DNA from: Larimichthys crocea
Taxonomy: Eukaryota > Chordata > Actinopteri > Sciaenidae
Assembly (NCBI RefSeq): GCF_000972845.2
Contig: NC_040018.1
Span: forward strand, 15,163,157 to 15,227,156
Length of the DNA stretch: 64,000 nucleotides
Direction of reading: 5' to 3'
The notes under the pieces are model-generated. The model ran no database searches. It worked only from the letters and a program-made list of their open reading frames with translations, and was not told where the DNA came from. The translations under genes and the position numbers were made by a program. This document shows positions 48,094 to 60,600 of this stretch, one piece after another (within the stretch, counting starts at the first letter, position 1; the number at the start of each line of letters is the position of its first letter).

Positions 48094-48648
48094 ATGTCTA
48101 CCCGGGCTCTGCGAAGGCTCAGAGGGAAGCAGCGGGGTCAGGAGGCCTTGGACCTCGGGGATCTAACTTTAGGTGACAGCCCGGAGGAGCAGGCTGCGGG
48201 GGAAGAAGAGCAGCTGGACACGGCTAATGTTTCACCCCAGTCCAACAGGAAAGGCGGCAGCCGAAAGGCGAAGAAAAACAAGGCTCAGAAGGACTTTAGC
48301 AACATTTATGAATTGGTAAGGTGACGGTGTAAGTCCATGCTACTTTAAACACGACGCCAGTATGAGCTGCACGGCAAGCTCCCTCCTGGTAAACATCGCC
48401 AACACAGGCTAGCCGTGTAGCGTTAGCTCATCTCTCAGTTTATTAAACTCGTATAATATATTACAGCCTAGAAAGTCATTGGGAAATGTAATAACTATAC
48501 AACAGGCGTGTTTACTAGCCTTTAAAGTCAAGTTCTGTAAGTGGCACGACATGGAGACATGTAGCGGACATGAGCTGCTCATTATTTATCAAACTTTGGA
48601 CCGATGTGACAGACGAGCACAAACAAGATACTCAGGCCAAATAAGATC

Positions 48649-48692
<44 letters not shown>

Positions 48693-51600
48693 ATATTTTA
48701 TATATCCATAAAGGCAAGAGACATATATAGCCATAACAACAACAACAAAAGACATTAAAAAAAAAAAGTTAAGAAATTAGGCCATACATACACACCTGTT
48801 TTTATAATAAGAGGACGTTTTATAAAAGCAGGTCTATAAAATGTGTTTCTTTCTCTTCTTTTAACCCTTATTTCCACAAAGTGGGGAGCCACTTTTAGTT
48901 TTAAGCCTTTTACTTTGGATCAGCAAGGGGGGCCCCCACATGAGGATAGGGGTCAACATGTCTGCTGTGTTACCTGGAGCCAGACCCAGACATGCTTTTA
49001 TCAGTAACAAAAGTTAAAAACACTGAGCTGCTGCATTTTGAACTAGTTGGAGGCGAGAGAGAGAGTGTGACTTTTGGTTGATGCCCGACACGAGGGAGTT
49101 ACAGTAGTCTAGACTAGAGGAGAAAAGTGCACGAATAGCCATGTCTGTAAGTTCACTGTAAATCAAGTAAGAGATCAAAAGATATCGTCTCATTATTATA
49201 TCAAACTAAAACTTGTAGGGAAGCAGAAATCCTCAAAATAATGCCTGACTGAATGAACACATGATTCTTTTGCTTTGTGTAGTCAGCCATCAACATCTTA
49301 GGTTATGTTATTTGTTATTTTTAAGTACAAAGGAAGCTTCAGATTTATCTACACTCAGGCTGCAAAGCTATGATTATGTCATATGATTGGTATTGAATTA
49401 TTGTTGTAAATTATTGTAACATTTTTTGCAATGTTCCATCTAGTTATGTTTTATTTTTTTACTCTCATGTAAAAAAATAAAAAATACACTTTCTTAAACA
49501 TTTTTCATTGTTGACGTATGTAGATAGGTGATGCAGACAACGAGGCAGAGAGAATCTCACCTGATGAAGAGGAAAAGAATGATAATGGAAACGTTGAGAA
49601 ACCAGATCAGAAGCGAGAGGAAGCGTCTACAAAGGTAAATATAAAGCAATGTGAGAAGGATGGTTTTCCTCTGATTTGACCCTAGATATTCTGCTGACGT
49701 AAATGTACATATTTGTATATATTAAACTGTCATCTCTCTTTTCTTTAACAGTCTGGGGACAAAGTTAAAAAGAAGAAAAAAAAGAAGAAAACAAAAGTAA
49801 CATCGCAAGATGGACAGGTAAATTTGTTAAGAGGGGATTTTTGTGGTTTATTTATATATTTACACACAACTTACAAAACTGGAGCTACTTTTGGCAAGCA
49901 AAGCATTAAAACATTGTTTTTTTAAATGACTTTCTGGAGGCTGTACCAGACGATAACATTGATTTATTGCTGGAGAATCTGGAGCAGTCCAATGGAGTGA
50001 GTTTGCAAAATGAGGATTGTGGAGGCTCTGACAGAAGATCTGTGCTACATGTGGAGCACAGGTGAGCGCACAAACATCTTGCAGATTAATTTAAGATCCT
50101 ATTAATTTATCATTCATTTAGACTTCACTTAGGTGGTGACAGAAGTATTAATCTGTATACCTACATGCACACAACACTCTTGTTACTGTATCCTTCGAGT
50201 AGTTATTCTGTTATATAAATTTAATTATACATAAATACATTTATTTAAGTAATAACAGCTGACATGCTGATGATGAGCGTAATAAGTGAATAGCCTCATT
50301 ATAATACACATTTCCGTGATTCCTTATTCCCACCATGTGGTGGCGCTTGGCTCACACAAGAAAAGCAAAAAGTTGACTTCGCTAACAGGCAACACATCAT
50401 AGAGATTACGTTTACATTTATGTTTTATTTTAGTTCTGTCACAAAGTATGAGGCTTGGATTGGGTGTCAGTGTTACCTCTTTAAAATCATAAAACAAAAT
50501 TATTTCAGAATTATGCCTTGATTATATTGATTTGATTTGATTTTATTCACAATATGTAAATCAAACAGTGCTTGTGTTTCCTTTTTTTGAAAGTATTTCC
50601 TCAGCTGGCCCACATTATCATATATCCTGTCAAGAGTTTGATGTCATTTTCTGTGTCAATTCATCAGGAATCTCAACCCTGAGACGGAGCTGAAAAGATA
50701 TTTCGGGGCTCGAGCTGTTCAAGGGGATCAAAGGTAAAAAGAAATGGAAAATGTTGGTTAGGTGGCTTGTGTTCTCTGCTAAAAATAATATTCTTCTGTT
50801 AATTTTTTACTTTCATTATTTTTGACAGACCTCGTCAGAGAAACAGACAGTTTCACCGTAGCACCTGGATGACCAGTCCTAAGGACAGCTGGCCTCGCTT
50901 TAGCCGCCCAGGTATGCCTTTCCTTACAGTCATCTAAATTGTAGCTTGTTGTAACGTTTTACTAGTTTTAATGACTGACCTTTGTTGGCATTATGACCTA
51001 TCGCACAAAATTGTAGAATAATATAATACTTGACTGCACTTGACATGTTGTTTAAAAATGAACTCACGCAGTTAGTGTAGTCATGACAATTTTTTTTGTA
51101 TCTCTTTACAGTCCACTTTCCAACTAACCATGTTGAATTTTTATGGGCATATCAAGTAATATTAGGTCATTATATTAGAAATATCCTCTCATACAGAAAA
51201 TAAGCCATTCATAGGTCTCTATTTGATCTGTTTTTATTATACATGATTCAAACTGACAAGCTCACAAACAGTCCTCAGCACTTTTAGATGGTTCTGCACC
51301 TTGTAGTCAGAAGCATAAACAACTATTTATCACTGGTGAGAGCCTTGAACCACCTTAGAAGCAATGTAAAGTATATTCTTATATTTTCCAGCATTAAGTA
51401 GTCTCAGTGTTGCTTTTATTGTACTAACGTCATCAGAAAGACTGCCTCATTGTGTTCACACTGAAAGTCACTATTCATGTATTGTGTAATCTTTCCGTGA
51501 GTTGTTCATGCCATGGGTTGGATTTGATTTTCCACAAAAGTCAACTTATGTAGCTATTAAAATGATACGCCTATTATCAGTACACATAGTTCATCTTTCA

Positions 51601-54600
51601 GACATTTTCATTCTGCCTGTTCCTTCATAAACAGCTGATAACAGTTATTACATCACACTTGATGTCACCACTCTGAAAATCCGGAACGTCTTGCTCTCTG
51701 TGATTTATTGTTTAGCTGACAGACATGCAAGTTACAACTGGAACGATTTAGTTTTGTAATTAGAACCTTTTTTGTGACCTTTTTACACAATGATACTATG
51801 TTTCCTCTTGCCTGTTCAAACCTATCCATGTGAATTAAATATACATTATCTTCACCATGTTTAGTCATGTGTTGTTCTTAACTTTGCTCAACATCTCCAA
51901 AGGAATCTCCATGACCTTACTGCAGTCAAAGGACGGCATTCAGCACTTCACCTTTGAACACGGTCGAGACTACCAACAAGTACAGTTCAAGTTCCTGGAT
52001 GCTGTAGAGTCCATGGATCCCAACAACATTGTGGTAAAAAAAAAATAAAAAAGTTCACGTCTGCACTTTGATTTCAATAAGTTTGATAATAATGTCATAT
52101 TTCAAAACAGGGATCATCAGTATTGATGTTGCCAGGGATGCATGAACTCACCAGTGATATGGGATGGCAAGAATGGTCACTTAACATTGCACAGACAATG
52201 TTTTCAGTCCTTTCAACTCTTGAATGGCTATGAAATGATCATGTTGAATCATCCTCAATATAAAGAATCTACTACTGCAAAAATTCAAATCAAATAATCC
52301 CGTTCAAAGTCATACAAGACTATGCTCCTAAAACTTTAAGACAATTTAGTCCACACTTAAAAATAAAAAGCATCCACTTGCTGTTGTCCACATCTTCAGT
52401 GTGGTGAAGTTAGATGTTGACCTTTGTAGATCTTTTTAAATGTTAAGCGGTATGAATCCATCCGTTACAGTGCAGTGGTTAGTTACTGACATAATCTTGT
52501 GACTACGCTTAGTGGATTGTTTTACCAACGTCATTGAATTATCCTCTGTTTTCTGCATGCATATTGATGCATGAACAGTATATGTATTATTTCACAATTA
52601 AAACCCACATCAATGCCAGTTTGCATCTAAACATATTGACAAATCTTGAGATTGTGTAACCACATGATCATCGTGAATGCATTTTTATTACATTTTGACA
52701 CATGTCTGGTCTTGTAATTGAACTGTTTAAATCATTTTCTATATTCTGACGTTATGTCTTTGTCCATCTCTTTTCTCTCCAGGCCCTGCTACAGCTTAAC
52801 CCCTACCACATTGATTCCTTGCTGCAGCTTTCTGATGTCTGCCGCATCCAAGAGGATCAGGAGATGGCCAGGGACCTAATCGGTGAGGATCAGCATCTCT
52901 TTCTATGAATTAGACTATAAATGTGTGAGAAAAGTAGTGTTCTTAGAGTCATAGTTAGTGATTTAGTATGTATTACCAGAATCAGTTTAAGTTAATGTAG
53001 CTGAAAGGCAAACCAACACTATTTTTGTATAAAGTGTATGAATATGATTTCTATATTTTAAGCTATTACCAAATAAATCCAAAAGAGTTTTTCCTGGTTC
53101 AAAAGGAGCTCCTTCTGTTCCAATTTTATACTTTTATAGATTCTGGCCTAGATGTAAAATAACATTATTAAGCCTTTTTAGGCCAAGTCTGTTTTTCATC
53201 ATGTCTACAAGGACGAGGCACATACTGTATATTTGCTAATGTTAATTATCTCTTAAAAAAACATTCCCTGAAATTGCCCTGAAAATTTTAACCATCAACC
53301 ATGTTGTAACAGAGTCAGCACAACCAGGGGCCACAACGACTGCTGGACTAAAAACAAAGCTTGCCTAGTCTGTTGTTGCCCACAATTTGGTCAAAACGAA
53401 TCCATAAAACGTTTGGTCTCAACTTGGGCAGGAGAATCAGCAGATTAATTCCATAACTGATATGTTAAGATCCCTTATTCCAGCTGAATGCAGTCTTCAC
53501 ATTCTGCATCTCGAAAGCATTAGTCCTGATCTCACAATCTAATATTTCTTAATTTAATTTTGATCAAAACCATTCGGCAGCCAAGCGATCTGGACATCCG
53601 TAGCAGTCACTCTATCATAACATACCATGACCATGCGCATCCAAAACATTAAACGTGATTTGGGTTCTGTGGGAATTTTAGCATGTTAGTTCTGTCTGTG
53701 TCATTTCATGAGCATCATGTTTACTCCTTAGAAGGACTCAAGACATTGATGTAAGATGCAAAATGTGTTCAATATAAATAATTGTGGTTATTTAGTGGTG
53801 ATTGTCAGGTGTGGTTTTGTACATCTTAAATCAACAAAACAGCCATTGTTTAAAAAATAAAAAAGAAGTTTATGTTCTATGCTAAGCACAATACTAGGTT
53901 TATTATCACAGGCCGCCTCCTTGACTGGATAGCCAAAATGGTTTATGTAGAAGACCAGCACCAGACAAATGGCATTTGTCTTATTCCCTGGGTAATTTAA
54001 TAACATGCCATCAGTTGAACTTTAACATAAGACAGAGAATTAAGACAGTGGTTTTGGTTCTGGTCTTTCTGATACAAAACCCTTAACAATATAATTGACA
54101 GCCTATTATGTGCAATGTTTTATAGCTGTGTTTGATACTACTTTCTTTCTATTGTGATTATTATTGTAATTATTTTTAGTAGTAGTATTAGTATTAGCAT
54201 TATTATGAGCATTATCATTTCTTTCTTTCGTTCTTTCTTTTCAGAGAGGGCCTTGTACAGCTTTGAGTGTGCTTTCCACCCTTTATTCAGTCTGACCTCA
54301 GGTACCAGCAGGCTTGATTATCTGAGACCAGAAAACAGGTTGGTTGTTTCTTTTCTCTCCTTTTTTGTTTTTGTTAGAAATCATTTGTAATTATAGTATT
54401 ATATTGTGTTTGAAAGGCTCATTGTCTCAGTAATCTCTATTTGCAGAGCATTTTATCTGGCTCTTTACAAGCACATGATGTTCCTGGAGAAGCGAGGATG
54501 CCCTCGGACAGCTTTGGAGTACTGTAAACTGATTCTGAGGTACGACAAGCACTGGGAAGGACGAGCTAAACAGAAACAGTAGAATGTATACAGAGATGTT

Positions 54601-57600
54601 TAGAGACGCTTATTACTCCACTTAAAGGTCAACCAGTAACATAGCTTTTAACTCTGTTACAGTCATTACGGTGCTGATCTCTTTATGACTAACTTATGTC
54701 ATCTCTTCCCATTACAATCACACTGTTTCTACAGAAAGAAGGAAGGCGGCAGCTTAGACACTGTTCTTTATTTCACATCCCATTGAAAAGTGTTACATAT
54801 GATCACATGTCTTGCTAACTAAACAAAAAGAACTCTTATTTCCCTGAATAAAGTAACCATGAATAGCAGTCATCAGACTTTATTCTTCAAAGAATGTTAA
54901 CTCCACTATTAGGTTTGTACTCTGCCAGTGGTAATCCTGTTCCGGGACTGGGGGGTAGTGGGAAAAAAAGTAACATTTTGTCTGTTGTGTGACATGGTTA
55001 TATCACCTTTTATCTCATGCAGATTAATGATGTACCCCTCAAAGCTATTTATAAGGTGGAAAACAACTGAACATGTGTTTCGGACAAGGTCTTCTAAATG
55101 CCCGATATATGTGATTATGTTCATTATGAGATGTTTTTTCAAATATATTTTGAATTCTCTCCCCCCATTTATTTAGCTGTATAACGGCGGCAATATACAT
55201 TAGCACAGGCTAATGTAAGATAAAGTGTTTTAAACAACTTATGATAAAATGATCAGTCATAATAATCAGTGTAAGGCTCTAAACTTCATTATATAACATA
55301 AATGCTGGAGAGCACTCACATGAGGCTTTATGCAACAGGGCTGTTTCTGTGCATGGTTGCCATCAGTCTGCCATAGCTTGAGCTTTACAGCCAGTCGATA
55401 TAATTGTCAGTTCCTATCTATGATTTTCATCAAACTCTGGCTTCCTGACTTCATGACAGCTATGCTCGGGTCTTTGTGAAGCAGCAATGTGGGAATAAAA
55501 GCTGACGGCTGTCCTCCTCCAACCAGCAGTGATTAAATCAGTGTTAGCTTAAAATGCCAACATGATTGATAACATAATCTTAAAAAGCACTCTCTCAACT
55601 CACATACATTGTCAACCCACTGTTTTTTTTTTTTCCAGGATATTTTTATTGCCTTGTTGCTGTTTTTTGAACACAAACTGTCTTTGAGTTAGTGTCAAAT
55701 TTATTTTGGTGAGCTTTGAGAGAAAACAGAAAAAAATAACTTATTTTATTAATTATTCAATTATCTTATTGTTTTTATTATTTCATTTTTATTAGCCATT
55801 TTTGCTAAGCAACTTGGAGCAAAGACACGTAGCAGAGCAGTGGTGTTTTTGTGGAAACAACAAGCCATAACCATTTGTGTTTTATGGATATTCATTATCC
55901 ATACAAATAATGAATATCCATACAAATGTTTAACATATGCTGAGCATTTCTTCCGGTGTGGGATGAGACTTTTAATTGAGTTAAAATGTCATAATCATTT
56001 GCTTGTGGTCTTGTCTTCCACTCTTATCAGTTTGGACCCAGACTCCGACCCACTCTGCATGCTCTTACTCGTTGATTTCCTGACACTGCGTTCCAGAGAG
56101 TACCAGTCTCTCCTCCAGTTATATCAGGACTGGGAGGTAAAGTTTACCTTCATGTGTAAATGAGTGCGTGTGTGCAAATGTGTGTACGTTAGTCAACCAG
56201 TGTTAACTTTTCAGTCTGATGCAGAAACGGTTTGTGTTTACATTTCAGGAGCATAGAAATCTGTCCCAGCTGCCAAACTTTGCATTCTCCACTGCACTTT
56301 GCCATTTCCATCTCAGTCAACAGGAGGATATGGATCCCGAAGAAAGTGACAAACAAAGACATAAAGCTGACCAGATGTTGCAGAATGCTCTCATTATGTT
56401 CCCTGGAGGTTAGAAATGAACCTTCTAAATCACTACTTCACATTGTTTATGACATAATTATAGTATTATATATCATAGAAGTTGTAAATGTGCATAATTT
56501 CCCACTTATGTCACTTTTTGCAGTCTTGATGCCTTTGCTGGATCTGTGTACTGTGCAGCCGGATGCCACAGTCACAGCACATGCCTTCTTCGGCCCAAAG
56601 AGTCAAATAGGGTAATGCATATATTTCTTTTGTTTTCTAGAGTATTGCAAATCCAGTAATTAGTCTCCAGCAGGGTGCCATGACAGAATCTTTACCACCT
56701 TTTACCTCTTTTTAGCCTGGCTCGTAGCTGGTAACTAGCTTTTCACAGAGAAGGGTTGAAGATGCTGTAGTAATGTTGCATTAACAGGGACTTTGTGTTT
56801 CTCTTTTGTGACAGTGAACATCATAGCCTCTCAGTACCTAATATGCTTATCTAGCTATGTAACAGCTGACTAAAGTAACTTAAATACATCTTTTCATGCA
56901 GTTTTTCATGCTTATCTAACTATGTAACAGCTGACTAAAGTAACTTAAATGCAGCTTTTCATGCACATTTTTATGCACATTTTATACCCCGCCCACCCCC
57001 CAATCCTACTTTCTGTCTGTAGGCAACCCCCAGCCCTGGCAGAACTGACTGCACTCTATGTGGGGAGGACTTGCAGCCTGTGGAGGGAGGCAGCAGTAAT
57101 GCTGTGGTTGGAAGAATCTGTGAAAGAGGTGCTCCGTCGAGTTGATACCGAAGACCCTCTGGTTGAGGACTGCCAAAACAAGTAAGGTGCCAATGAGTTT
57201 CTCTGCTGCCCGCTTTTCTTTGAAATTATGCACCATGCATTAGAACACTTTCATCACTGTGTTTTAGGAGAAAACAGAGGTACCAGAGTGCACCAAGGAA
57301 CATCCATCGTCACGTCCTCCTCTCTGAGATCAAAGAAGCCACCTCATGCCTGCCTCTAGTGAGAAACCATCAGCAACCACACTTTAACACAATTCACTGT
57401 ATCCATAATGTCCTTAGTCCACTCACTACAGACAAAAGGGGTATAGGATCAAATTCTTCTAAATGTTCTCAGCACTATAAAGTTTTCCAAATATTCCAAT
57501 AACCCACAAGAGATAAGGGATGAATAATAATAATCACACTACAAGAAACATGTGGCCTCTCACTCCCTGAGGTCCCGGTATGAGATTCTCTTGATACAGT

Positions 57601-60600
57601 GTTCAGTGTTGTGAAGAAATTAGGACATCCCATTAAATATTCTTTTTCTTTTTTTCTTCTATTTCCTTTCAAAGAAATCGACTGGGAGTCGATGTAACCA
57701 CTTTTTGTATAGTCTTCTGCATATTTATTTATACCAAAAACACAACCAGTCCATGGATCAAACAGTGAGTTATGAAAAAAGCCACTTGACTTGTTGTCAG
57801 TGTAGTTGCTACTTTTTCCCAGTACATATACATGTTTACAGTTATAAAACATCGTGGAAAGTTTTGTGTATGGAGCACTAATCGTCTGTTATTTTATAAT
57901 TTAAGACGAGGTTTAGCTAAAACACATTTTTGCTCAACCTCGTGTTTTTACCATTGAGGAGTGAGGCCAGACATTTCTTGTAATGTAATCAACTTGTGGG
58001 AGATGAGCTTCTGACCAGTTCATCCATCATTCTGCAAATGGTTTGACCACAAACTAAAAGCTGTGGCAGCAGGTTAGTCACAGGGAAATTTTCCCCCTGA
58101 TTATGGTTACAAAAGACACTAAACATCAAAAAGAAGTGTAATGTACCACCAATATACAACCAATGGATTCACAGAACTTCAGACAATAATATAATCTGTG
58201 CCATACCCAGGAACTGACTCTAATCTTGCTTATTTGTTTGATGCCCTCAGGAGGTGACCAGTCAGCCTGTGATGGGCTTTGACCCTCTGCCTCCCCTGGA
58301 GTCAGTAATCTCATATACCCGACCAGAGAGGTAACAGAGGACCCATTGCACATAAAAGTTCATTATACAGTCAAAATATTTAGATATATTTATAAACCAA
58401 CATGCTTTATGTCATCAACATGATTTTACACTTTAAGTACGTTTGTGTGTGTTTTTGTCTGAATAGGCAGCATGTTGGTGCATCCAATGAGAGTACATTG
58501 TCATTGTTCTTTCGGTCTCTGCTGCCAAACTTCAACCTTCAGGTGAGTTGCATGGATCAGGTAAGATAGCTCTGCTAGGAGATATGTCTGGAATAATTAT
58601 TTGATGACAAGTATGTTTCCCTCCTTGTCCACTTCAAGCATGTGGCAGAAAAACTATTAATTTTCCAGCAGTCATACCAACACGTACCCTGTTTCTGCTG
58701 AATGACTGCTTCAGCGTTGCGCTCCTCCAATAAATGACGCCCGACTCTCCCTCCTGTTCGTTCAATCCAGACTCTTCTCATCTGTTGTTCCCTGTTCTTG
58801 GAACGCACTACCAGTTCCTAACAGAGCAGGGCGTTAAAAAAACTCCTGAAGACCCAGCTCTTCAGAGAGTACCATCTCTCCTAGCACTACCAACAACTAG
58901 ACATGCTAAATCTACACCTTTTAAGAATGGTCACAGCACTTACTGCTGCACTGACGGTTTCTTATTGCACTATACCTTGATTGTTACCTTCTTTGAAAGT
59001 CGCTTTGGATAAAAGTGTCAGCTAAATGACTAAATGTAAGTATCAGCTGCTTCAGCTTTGGGCTTGGCTAGTACCTGGATGGGAGGCCTCCTAGAAAAAC
59101 TAAGCTGTAAGTGGTGTTGGTGGGCCAGTAGGGGGCAGTCTTCCCTGGTCCTAATAATGAAAAATTCCAACACCCCGAAAATTCTACCTTTGATGAGATA
59201 AACTGAGGTCCTGACTCACTGTGATTATTAAGAACCCATTGCACAATCTGTTTCAAAGTCAGCTGAAAAACCATCACTGAAACCGGACACTATCCAGACA
59301 GAGTTCATGGACTAATTTATGCCAATTTATGCCGCTAATTTATTCTCCCAGTTGCATCCGCACTTGGTTTATTTCATGTAACCTGCTTTGACATCTGTGT
59401 CTGTCTTGCGATCTATGCTGCAAAATAGCAACAGCAAGAAGGTTCCTTCTGTTTGTGTCCGTTTGTTTGAGACAGCTTCACACAGTTTATTACATTCAGA
59501 GCAAATGAACACACCCACAACACTTCAGCTAATCGCCACAACATCTCATTAGGTCTGATTATGGATGGCCTCACATAGAGCCCATGATGTGGATGTCCAG
59601 AAATCATGTGATTAACAGCTTTGAGAGTCTGTAAATAATGAACTGTTAACTAGTCTGCTACTGATAAAATCATAAAATATCTTTATGCTCTGGTTTCTTG
59701 ATGTTGTGAGAGTTTTTATAGAGTTGACTGTACAAACATTTTTAAGGAGCACAAAGTAAATTGTGTTTCTATTTAAAGATGACTTAAATAACACAAATGC
59801 ACCTATTTAGTAGCCAGACCCTTCTGAACTGTTAAAACATCTCGGTAACCATCTAAACAGACCCCTGACTGATGGAATACTTTCTCCTAAGACTTATAGT
59901 TACCCTAAGGGGATGACAGCTGAAGAATATCAAAGAAAGCATATGACTTTGTTATAGTTAACACTCATCCTTAGTTTATGGTGACCTCAGCAACAAATGC
60001 GTGTTTGCTCTTTCCACTAATTTGCTCCACATTATTTGCTCACCTCTTGTACTCTCAGAATGGACTTTACAGAGAATGTGTGAAAGAGTATACAGTGATA
60101 GAAAGACCATATGTTACACATCGAGCAGAGCAGGGTGATGTAGAATCATTTTCAGCCTAATGGGACCCCGTGTTCAGAAACATAAATTATAGGCAGTAAA
60201 CATTTCTTGTTTTTTACAATGTGCAGAACATTAAGTCCCACACACATGTTAACACACGTTTTAATGTAAACATGGCTGTACTCAGAGCTTCCCAGCTGAG
60301 TATTGACGGCACTGCAATAGTATTGATAGAATTAGATTTTATTAGATATACTGTGTTATCTGAAACAGCATTCTATTACATTAAAGGGAAGTAAGGGACA
60401 GGAGTCCACCACAGCAGACGGGGAGTGGTTGTTGTTGGTGACCACTGTGTTGTGCAAAGTATGAGACTTCAGAACTGTTGACTTTAGTCTCTGTCCCATC
60501 TCATACCAACGGTTAATGTTGTTTATTTGAACTATGAATGTGACCTTTCTTTAGCCTTAACAGAGTATAAACAATGTTGCTATTTAGTTATGCGGACTTA

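Larger units (their letters stand above)
48316..49523 (+). other. tcf25 intron 1
   Basis: 1.2 kb intron with a (CA)n run at 48655-48690 and a dispersed-repeat fragment at 49020-49140. No exon seen within. Confidence 0.7.

Noticed and set aside
57475..57852. 125-codon minus-strand frame in tcf25 intron 15
   Set aside because: No family pattern, AT-driven, and opposite to a well-supported host gene.
59060..59110. 5S rRNA gene
   Set aside because: Only the internal control region resembles 5S. The 5' half is absent and the 3' part diverges into a repeat body.
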